Shown here: positions 57,746 through 64,000 of the stretch, piece after piece | How positions within the stretch are numbered: the stretch's first letter is position 1 | How the letters are laid out: every line of letters begins with the position of its first letter | Assembly (NCBI GenBank): GCA_022494885.1 | Contig: JAGVSM010003734.1 | Location: forward strand, 113,191 to 177,190 | Direction of reading: 5' to 3' | Origin: Micrasema longulum | Taxonomy: Eukaryota > Arthropoda > Insecta > Trichoptera > Brachycentridae | Length of the DNA stretch: 64,000 bases | Program-made: the position numbers and the translations under genes | The notes under the pieces: model-generated | The model's input: only the letters and a program-made list of their open reading frames with translations | Databases searched by the model: none | Told to the model about the DNA's origin: nothing

Positions 57746-58259
57746 CATGAAAGTTTTGTTATTAGCTTAGGTCGTAAATGTAATAAATGTTATAATCTAT
57801 TGTCAAATGTAGTTCTAACAATCCTTTTACTGTGATTAAATTAAATTATAGTACTTAGTAAATAACTTTGAAACGAGCGGTGTTAATTGTATGATTACGG
57901 AATTAATATTTTGGTAACTTGTGTGAAGGACGTCGCGCGTCGGTAGAGTTAAGTAATCTTTGATAATAATCTAAATTGATGTTATTAAGTTTGCATCAAA
58001 TACCACTATACAAGTGGGTTGGACAGTTTATGCTACTGTTAGTGTAATTTCAATTTTGGTCATAAGGAAGAATGACAATATTCGACATAAACCCTCCATG
58101 TAGTAAAAAAAATAACTGTGCTTGAAAATAAGTCGCGCACTGTGACGCTGCCACGGGACCGCGACCCGGTTTTAATGTTTTTTGTGTAGGTAATATTGGT
58201 TTGTTAAAAATCAGTAATAATATTAGCATTTACTTTTTTAATCTTTAGATCCAATTTAA

Positions 58260-58938
58260 GGCTAGTCTGGTAAAACGAACGCAAAATTAGGAAATCATAC
58301 GATTTTGCCATTTTAAAACGATTTTTTTACACACATTAATAAAAAAGTAAAAAAACATAAATTACATAAAAACAATATTTTTTAAAGGTATTTCTGTTAA
58401 AAAATATACATAAAAGTTTTATGTAACTAAAATATAATTACTTCTAGACCGGCAGATTTCGCCATTTCAAAAAGGTTTCAACTAAAGTATTTCAATATAT
58501 ATATTTTTTTAAAGTATTACCGAAGGTATAATTTTACGTAGAAATAAAAGAAAATGTCACAAAAATGTATGTGATTTAAAATGCTTGTATTTCTTTTCAA
58601 AATCAAAAAATTAAAATTTGGCTTCGGCCACTTTCATGTTTAACTTATTATTTTTAAATTATTACAACAAATTTTAGTTCAATACTTAGTCTTTATTGAG
58701 ATCCCAGATACCTAAGTTAAAGTCTAAATTTTAAATGGCGTAATCTACCGGTCTAAAAGTAATTATATTGTAGTTACATAAAACTTTTACACAAACTTTT
58801 TAACAGAAATACCTTTAAAAATACTGTTTTTATCTAATTTATGTTTTTTTTTATTATTGCGCGATTAAAAAAAATCGTTTTAAAATAGCAAAATCGTATG
58901 ATTTCCTAAATTTGCGTTCGTTTTACCAGACTACAGCC
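58260..58938. mobile_element. piggyBac-like MITE (679 bp), TTAA-flanked
   Basis: TTAA lies at 58256-58259 and 58939-58942. The left arm (ggctagtctggtaaaacg, aacgcaaaattaggaaatc, atacgattttgccatttta) pairs over about 220 bp with the right arm, with few mismatches (right end complement ggctgtagtctggtaaaac). The whole forms a long hairpin with a loop of about 230 bp. TTAA duplication is characteristic of piggyBac. No transposase. Confidence 0.75.
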
Positions 58939-59139
58939 TTAAGGGCAAGTTACAAAGTAAAATGTCTTCATGCGTCTGGGCTATGCATTAGCGACAGTGT
59001 TCTATATTTTCTGAGGTAAAATAAGCAATCCGATTGTAGTATCAAGTTTCAATACGAGGAAACCACACAAAAATAGTATGCGTGTCATAATATACTTTTA
59101 GTAAAGTCATCGGTTTAACTTTGCATTCTACATAAATGG

Positions 59140-59240
59140 ATTTTGTATAACTTTATTGAGCCATTTTCACATAATCTTCAAAGGCGCTTTACAAAATTGT
59201 TTTATGAAGTATGAAATTTGATTAGTATGAAAATTTAAAT
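59140..59240 (-). repeat. L2-like LINE 3' terminus
   Basis: On plus, ataactttattgagccatt, then tcaaaggcgctttacaaaat is the complement of the L2 end seen at 7.3 and 28.65 kb. Confidence 0.6.
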
Positions 59241-59571
59241 AAAATCATTCATTATGTTAGGCAGAGGATAACTTGTACTCCGGAGCAGTCCAAAATACAG
59301 GGTCGAAAAAGCGGGCATTTGCCGTAGCTGGCCATCCTGCCTTCACAGCCTTCACAGTCTTCACACTTGCGAATCGTCGACAGTCCCGTCCCAGCCAGTT
59401 CAGATCAAAACTGAAATTTCAGTTCTTTCGTTTATAGTACTTTCAAGTCTAAAACCAATTAGTTTAATAATATGTAGTGTTAGCCGACTTAGAATATACT
59501 TTTTAATTAAATACAGGGTTTTTTCGTTTAAATTATTTAACAATTCTTGGTGGAATTCCATTGTAATTATG

Positions 59572-60025
59572 TAATAACTTATATTCACATATAAGTTATT
59601 AATTTAACAAAATACTTGGTACACTTCCACTTATTTATTTTGACCAATTAGCGCTTTCACCCTCTAATGGGCATCTTCAGACTGGTGAATATTATACAGT
59701 GTAGGGATAATTTATATAAAGCTAAATATTATCTTAAGTGTAGGTACATTTAAAAATAAGTTGAAAAAGATACAATGCGCAATATTTCAATGGAACAGAG
59801 TGAGACAAATTATTGAAACATGTGTTGGCGGTGTACTTTAAGAGAATATTATATTATATGAAAAATATTTATTGTTTTATAACAATGTACAGGGTCCAAC
59901 TAAGGGGGCTAATAAGGGTTAGATTTTAAATTCTATCTGCTGATTTATTAACATTCCAAGTATTCATATCCAAGTACCAAGTATTTTTAAAATTAATATA
60001 TGTGAATATAAGTTATTAATTCATT
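59572..60025. mobile_element. Family H fold-back element 5
   Basis: The left arm 59572-59625 (taacttatattcacatat, aaaatacttggtac) is mirrored at 59975-60025. On minus, near 59680-59650: CTGAAGA, then TGCCC-attaga-GGGTG, AAAGC and GGTC. CTGAAGA fits CUGANGA, but the GAAAG/GGTC junction breaks the expected C-G pair. A repeat C copy begins 5 bp to the right. Confidence 0.55.
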
Positions 60026-60028
60026 AAA

Positions 60029-60390
60029 TACAGGGTGTTCTTTAAACCCTGTCACATCCGAAACCACGATGATCAGTGTGGGCAAGAAGACATATTAGCA
60101 TATTTAAAATAATATTTAGGACAAAGAAATCTTTTAAAAATAAAATATTTACAAAAACAAATGGTTGCTTACTTCTGCAGGGGAGAAGTGAGGGGAGCGC
60201 GGCGCAGTATCAGACTCCCCCCCCCTCTTCGTTTCTGCCCTGCAGAAGTAAGCAACAATTTGCTTTTTGTAATATTTTTTTTTTTAAATTTTATTCGTTC
60301 TAAAAAAATATTTTAATGTGCCAATATGTCTTCTTGCTCATACTGATCATCGTGGTTTCGGATGTGACAGGGTTTAAAGAACACCCGTAT
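60029..60390. mobile_element. Repeat C, copy 3, most symmetric
   Basis: tacagggtgttctttaaacc at left and its complement ending gaacaccc at right. Inner arms caaatggttgcttacttctg and cagaagtaagcaac flank a GC-rich core (gggagcgcggcgcag). Flanking TA on both sides. It does not carry repeat D next to it. Confidence 0.76.
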
Positions 60391-60459
60391 TGATTTTTCG
60401 TAAAAGTTGGCCAATTATTATTTTTGGGTGATAAAAATTAGTCCGAATTATTGGGATAA

Positions 60460-60665
60460 CACGTGCGTTTTAACGTCGGACGAGTACGGCCAAAAAACGA
60501 GGCAGAATCAGATAAACGAACATTTAAAGTTTGGTCGTGTCTAAAGCAGACTAAATCGAAGTGCGTGGATGTTAAGAATGAACGTGAAACTATTTTGGCA
60601 TACATTGGCGCATGTGGCGTTCCATCCTCTGCCTACACCTACGGGGAGATGGTATTTAAGTTTTT
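60460..60665 (+). pseudogene. RTE-like LINE C-terminal fragment
   Basis: This diverged sequence is equivalent to the RGRPRKTWHDQIN...NVEEA segment (aatcagataaacgaacat, gtctaaagcagactaaatc, acattggcgcatgtggcg), ending ctacacctacggggagatgg. An 84-codon open frame (60463-60717) runs across it in a non-native frame. Confidence 0.65.
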
Positions 60666-60782
60666 TTTCATAACACCTCACTCATTTTTGCGCGGTTTTT
60701 GGTATATATTGCATTAGCTAAATTGCCTCGGTTTTTAATACACATTTATTTTGTGAAAAAGACAGTAAAATAAACTAAATTT

Positions 60783-61075
60783 GTCGCAACAGAGAAAAAA
60801 CATTTTTGAGAAGGGGATACGGAAGTTAAGGTTTTACGGAATTTTATTAGCAGGTTTAAGTGGCCACTTTACACACTGTGTAACATTCACCATTCTGCCG
60901 ATGTTTAAATATCCACATTTGCTCAACTCTTCCATTTGTTAACTGTTGTGAAGTAAAAGAGCTGAAACCTTTATTATGCGGGTGAAATTCATTCGGCTGA
61001 ACAAATTCACCTACAATTTTTTTTCAATGTTTATACTTTTTCTAATACCAGTGAGTTTAAATAATTTGGATTTTA
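60783..61075 (-). repeat. Repeat B copy
   Basis: gtcgcaacagagaaaaaac, tttgagaaggggatacgg, gtggccactttacacactg, catttgttaactgttgtg and gtgaaattcattcggctg are collinear with 9770-10160 and truncated at the far end. Confidence 0.68.
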
Positions 61076-61079
61076 ATAA

Positions 61080-62600
61080 ATATATAACTATGAATAAATA
61101 TAATACTGCACCACAGTAAATCTATTTTCGGGACCGCAGAATCCTTTAAAAGGATCCCGGATTATAGGGATAAAAGCCTTAAAAGACAAGCATCCAAGCC
61201 ATCCTTCGTCACTAAAACATCTTCGACCTTTGACAATAATTCTATAAGGACCATATATAAAATATTGTATTTATGACAACCCCTGAAAGCTCTTACAAGG
61301 ACAGGACGCAGGGCTTTTAGATCTAAATTTATTACCTGAATTTAAAAACGTAAAAATTGACCATTTAGACATGTATTAGTTACAAACTGCTATGCAATAC
61401 CATAGTATAAATCTTTAGACTTAACGGTTTATTTAAATGGCTATCAAATAATACATATCTTATAATTCATTAAAAAAAAAAATTGTAAGGGGTCAAAAAC
61501 AAAGTTGTTTTTTTATTTATTTTTCTAAAATGTATCTTTTTTGGGTAATCCCATGTAAGTTGGATTCGTTACGAATCTATACGTAAATCTCAGGCTTAAA
61601 TATAATGATTATGGTAACAGAGTTTGGAACTATCCATTGGATAGGCACATTTTTTTTTGTAAAACTTTTATTAATTAATTTTTTTATCGGGGTTATTTAA
61701 AATTAATCAATACTTAAGTACATGACTTTTTAAGTCGATACTTTTAAAATAACTCTAAATCAACAAACTCCCATAAAAAGAAATACAAGAAACGAAACAA
61801 AATTATTTATTAAAAAGTGTGTACTATGAAGGTGTAAAAAACACGGGCCATATACTCGTATATATATATTAATTAAATGTTTGAATTCATTAAAAATATT
61901 GTATTTTTCAATATATTTTTACATCGCGTTTATGTTTATTGAGTTAAGAGTTTTAAAATAATAAAGTAAACTGAAAAATGAGAATCAAAAGGGTTATTAA
62001 GTCAAAGTCAAACCCTAAAAAATACATGATTAGTATAAAATTATATTATCTAGGAATCTGTAAAATAAAAACATGTCAGGCAACTTCTTGTAGCACTAAG
62101 AAATGTTGACAATATTTTGAGTATGTTCAAATCTTTGTATTTTCATTTTTTTATCAATTGCAAATTAAGTTACATTTTACATATATTCGTGAAGTTTTTT
62201 ATGGCGTTTGAGGCTGTGCCGAATACTTCAACATAGAAAAATAATAAATTAAAAGATTGCGCCCACTTCAGATTTCATATAAAAAAAATTGAGTCATGTA
62301 ATTTTTTTAAGACTAGCACTGTACTTAACTTAACCCTCGAGAAAGTTTAAGTTCGATAAATCAACAGATGAAAGAAAGTTACATCGATTGCGAAATGATC
62401 GAACCAGCAAACAGCCAAACGACAGTCCTGAAAATATATATTTTCTAATCGTTAAGTGGTAGTCCATCTCAGTTTCGATATAATGTTTAATGTAGCTAAT
62501 AATTTAACAAGAATTTTTTTTAATAAAACAAATCAAAATGACCTTGATAATACGAATTTTAATAGTAAACACAAGGGCCAAAGAACTGCACGTTAAATCA
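61080..62600. other. AT-rich interval, B traces only
   Basis: Short B-like phrases (caatattttgagtatgttc at 62110, aatcaacagatgaaag at 62357) suggest a very old B copy. Nothing else is assignable. Confidence 0.4.
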
Positions 62601-62739
62601 ATTATAGTTAGTAACCTTGTAAGATACAGTTGACGGACCTATTATCGACCATATTGGATAATTCTTTAAGCTTGACAAGCAGGGTAAAAAATGAAGCAAA
62701 TATTTGTTGGATTAAGTTTGTTTTTTTACGTTCGAAAGA

Positions 62740-63895
62740 ATGAAAATACACATTTATTTTTGAAAATGATATCCGACAATAATAACGTCTTCCGCGACTT
62801 GCAGTTACGTAGTGCATTTTGCAGGCCTTTTTTTAACCACATTTTTTAACAAGTCCGGCATTATTTCTGAAATGGTTCGAGTTATATTCTGCCGTCATAA
62901 GCAAAAAGGCAGCTATTTGCAGAAGTCATATTTTGAGATGTGATACTTCTAATTATTTATCGAATTTTTGCAAAAAAAAAACTGTAAATAATCATAACTA
63001 AAAACGCAGTACGTCAATAGGGAAATATTACTTTTTTTAAACATATTTAAAGTAATAAGGGTCTATGAAATAATGTCAACTAAAAAAAAATATTGCTACT
63101 TATTAGTGGCATAAAAAATATTTTTAAATTTGGGATTCCCGCAAAAACGGTCATTGCATTCGCCACGCCCTTAAAACGTCACGATTCATGTTCATTTTCA
63201 ACTCTGTTCCAAACCATTCAATTTTTTATGGAACATCGTCACAAATCTTGACGTCACAACTATCAATGCCAAACATCTCGCGTTTTTCTAGTGACACATT
63301 TTTTGTAATTTCTTTTTTAAAGTTATGTATGAAAACATTTCTTCACAATATCTATATTGATTTTGGAAATATAGTAATTATTCAACATCCATTTCATATA
63401 TTTTTATCGGTATTCGTAGTATGTGATATTTCCCTATTGTTTCTAAGTATAAAACCTGAGTCATAATCTACCCTGTATTTTTGCTCATAAATTTCACGAT
63501 ATTGTGTTATTTCTTAAAGAACTTTAAAAAAACATTATATCGGTATTCAAACTGAAATATTATTTTTACTACCTTTTGCTTTATATCAAATGGTTCAAAA
63601 TTTCTAATAGAACATATATCCTCATATTCAATCCAATTTATGATTTTTGTCGAAAAGCTGCCTTTTTGCTTTTGAAGGCAGTATTTGCTTCTAATGCTTT
63701 ATGAGTTGTTGGTTTATTTATACAGACCATAGAGTTGACGTAGCCCCATAAAAAAATCCAATGGCGTCAAATCACAGAATCTTGAAGGCCAATTAACAGG
63801 ACTAAATCTGTAAATAATGTCGCCAAGCTTGTCACTCAGAAAATTCTTAGTTACACAAAGAGCCGTTTGGCGAACTAAACACTGATTTTTAAAGT
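62740..63895 (-). pseudogene. Tc1/mariner-type transposase pseudogene, split
   Basis: On minus, about 63880-63690 reads FLSDKLGDIIYRFSPVNWPS, then RFCDLTPLDFFM, a frameshift, and further sequence ending in KALEANT. NWPxRxCDLTPLDFFLWGY is the conserved block around the third catalytic acidic residue in many arthropod Tc1/mariner-like transposases. The coding sequence resumes at 62884 (RTISEIMPDLLKNVVK) and, after another shift, YVTASRGRR (about 62808-62780), the usual C-terminal SRGGH region. Between lies a 793-bp fold-back element. The N-terminal DNA-binding half is not in the window. Confidence 0.76.
62889..63681. mobile_element. Fold-back element (793 bp) inserted in transposase
   Basis: Ends: ctgccgtcataagcaaaaa then ggcagct at left; agctgcctttttgctttt then gaaggcag at right. 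They are inverted repeats of about 45 bp with mismatches. Each end is itself a small hairpin (CTGCC...GGCAG). A second inner inverted pair (caatagggaaatat, about 63017, and its complement, about 63428) adds to the fold-back. TATT flanks both sides (62885-62888 and 63682-63685). Removing the element and one TATT restores the transposase frame. No transposase of its own was recognised. Confidence 0.72.
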
Positions 63896-64000
63896 AAATT
63901 TTTAAACTTTTTTTATAACTAGAACTTTTTTAGAAATTATTATTTCAATAAAAAAAATAAACTGCGATGTTTTAAAAATACAATAGTAGTATTTTTATAC

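Noticed and set aside
1..64000. Endogenous retrovirus, LTR retrotransposon or endogenous virus
   Set aside because: No protease, integrase, LTR pair, primer-binding site or viral-type domain was recognised on either strand.
1..64000. CRISPR array, bacterial operon or prophage
   Set aside because: No regularly spaced short repeats and no prokaryotic gene organisation; the tandem repeats present are B units, microsatellites and LINE UTR tracts.

Overview
The window looks like intergenic or intronic DNA from an arthropod nuclear genome, probably an insect. It is very A+T-rich by eye. It has no bacterial-style gene organisation and no long intact open reading frame, and it is crowded with decayed eukaryotic transposable elements. 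I found no host protein-coding gene, no functional tRNA or rRNA gene and no CRISPR array that I could support. Almost every recognisable coding stretch is the C-terminal part of a non-LTR retrotransposon reverse transcriptase (RT), 5'-truncated and broken by frameshifts and stops. The rest are DNA-transposon remnants.

Recurrent families (the names are mine). RTE-like LINE: a copy with the catalytic YADD motif at 42.2-43.5 kb (-), a 258-codon C-terminal ORF at 50.9-51.7 kb (+), and fragments at 7.9, 40.9 and 60.5 kb. L2-like LINE: 28.6-29.6 kb (-), with 3'-end copies at 6.4-7.4 and 59.1 kb. Several Jockey/CR1-like LINE families: 0.2-1.1, 6.5-7.3, 12, 17, 25.1-26.8, 30.8-31.7, 35.5-36.7, 38.3-39.3, 45.5, 50.4-50.9, 54.3-55.1 and 57.3-57.7 kb. 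Two more endonuclease/RT C-terminal remnants lie at 16.0-16.4 and 47.3-47.8 kb. SINE-E and SINE-F are tRNA-related SINEs with A and B boxes. Repeat B is a dispersed repeat of about 390 bp in tandem and fold-back arrangements at about twelve loci. MITE-A is about 340 bp with short terminal inverted repeats (TIRs). Repeat C is a palindrome of about 360 bp with a GC-rich centre. Family H consists of fold-back elements that carry a small hairpin resembling a hammerhead-ribozyme core or its decayed form.

Layout. 0-8 kb: LINE tails, SINEs and the first H element. 8-24 kb: MITE-A, SINE-E, several B repeats, a TA-flanked TIR element, a hAT-like element carrying a SINE, and two H elements. 24-31 kb: LINE fragments and MITE-A. 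31-38 kb: nested DNA elements, two more B loci, MITE-A, a LINE interrupted by another LINE, and a 37-bp-TIR element carrying an H hairpin. 38-45 kb: RT pseudogenes, SINEs and the best RTE copy. 45-55 kb: LINE fragments, B repeats and tandem duplications. 55-64 kb: repeat C twice, a piggyBac-like MITE with TTAA flanks, an H element, and a Tc1/mariner-type transposase pseudogene split by a 793-bp fold-back insertion.

These pieces do not form a pathway. They record successive transposition into older transposons. The most informative items are the nested insertions with readable target-site duplications (TSDs), the H family, and the shared GAT-rich 3' ends of SINE-E and one LINE, which suggest a SINE-LINE partnership. 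All coordinates of degenerate repeats are approximate, typically within 10-30 bp.
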